6,147 bases of DNA from Candidatus Atribacteria bacterium 4572_76 (lineage in GTDB: Bacteria; Atribacterota; Phoenicimicrobiia; Phoenicimicrobiales; Phoenicimicrobiaceae): positions 1-6,147 of the forward strand of contig NBMG01000114.1 in assembly GCA_002084865.1 (NCBI GenBank), written 5' to 3'. The notes below the pieces were generated by a model that made no database searches, was not told the origin of the DNA, and saw nothing but the letters and a program-made list of their open reading frames with translations. The translations under genes were made by a program, and so were the position numbers. Of the stretch, positions 6,146 to 6,147 are shown piece by piece; positions within the stretch are counted from its first letter, which is position 1, and every line of letters starts with the position of its first letter.

Positions 6146-6147
6146 AT

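Noticed and set aside
1..6147. CRISPR array, tRNA or rRNA gene, phage or toxin-antitoxin genes
   Set aside because: No regularly spaced direct repeats, cloverleaf-like sequence or matching protein motifs were seen on either strand.

Overview
The window is about 6.1 kb of AT-rich bacterial DNA. Every gene is on the + strand and most have strong GGAGG-type Shine-Dalgarno sites. The periplasmic binding protein has an ordinary signal peptide with no lipobox cysteine. Together with the low GC, this hints at a low-GC diderm lineage, but a species cannot be named from the sequence.

Layout. (1) Positions 1-393 hold the 3' end of a HisC-like, PLP-dependent class I/II aminotransferase. (2) Positions 416-1033, 22 nt later, hold a CbbY-like HAD-superfamily sugar-phosphate phosphatase that stops short of the usual C-terminus. 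(3) An AT-rich spacer (1034-1158) carries at most a weak promoter. (4) Positions 1159-2109 hold a choline/ethanolamine-kinase-family phosphotransferase. (5) A leader (2110-2283) contains an orphan Shine-Dalgarno. (6) Positions 2284-6116 hold a spermidine/putrescine-type ABC importer in the order binding protein, ATPase, permease, permease (potD-A-B-C-like). A perfect 14-bp hairpin terminator/attenuator separates the binding-protein gene from the ATPase gene, and the ATPase and permease genes overlap one another. (7) The last ~30 nt form a strand-asymmetric hairpin that resembles a REP element or the end of a Y1-transposase (IS200/RAYT) unit.

How the genes work together. The importer would bring in a cationic amine (polyamine-like). 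The kinase could phosphorylate an amino-alcohol. The aminotransferase and the HAD phosphatase suggest further small-molecule amine or phosphate-ester chemistry. The physiological link between the two halves is inference from gene order alone.

Main observation. I find no new defence or mobile system. What stands out is that three of the seven genes appear to have lost coding sequence. The binding protein lacks a family-typical stretch of about 15 residues and is frameshifted at the same point. The ATPase lacks about 25-30 residues of its C-terminal TOBE region, in frame. The phosphatase lacks its last 25-45 residues. Either the locus is decaying by small deletions, or the assembly has collapsed pieces; raw-read inspection would separate these.
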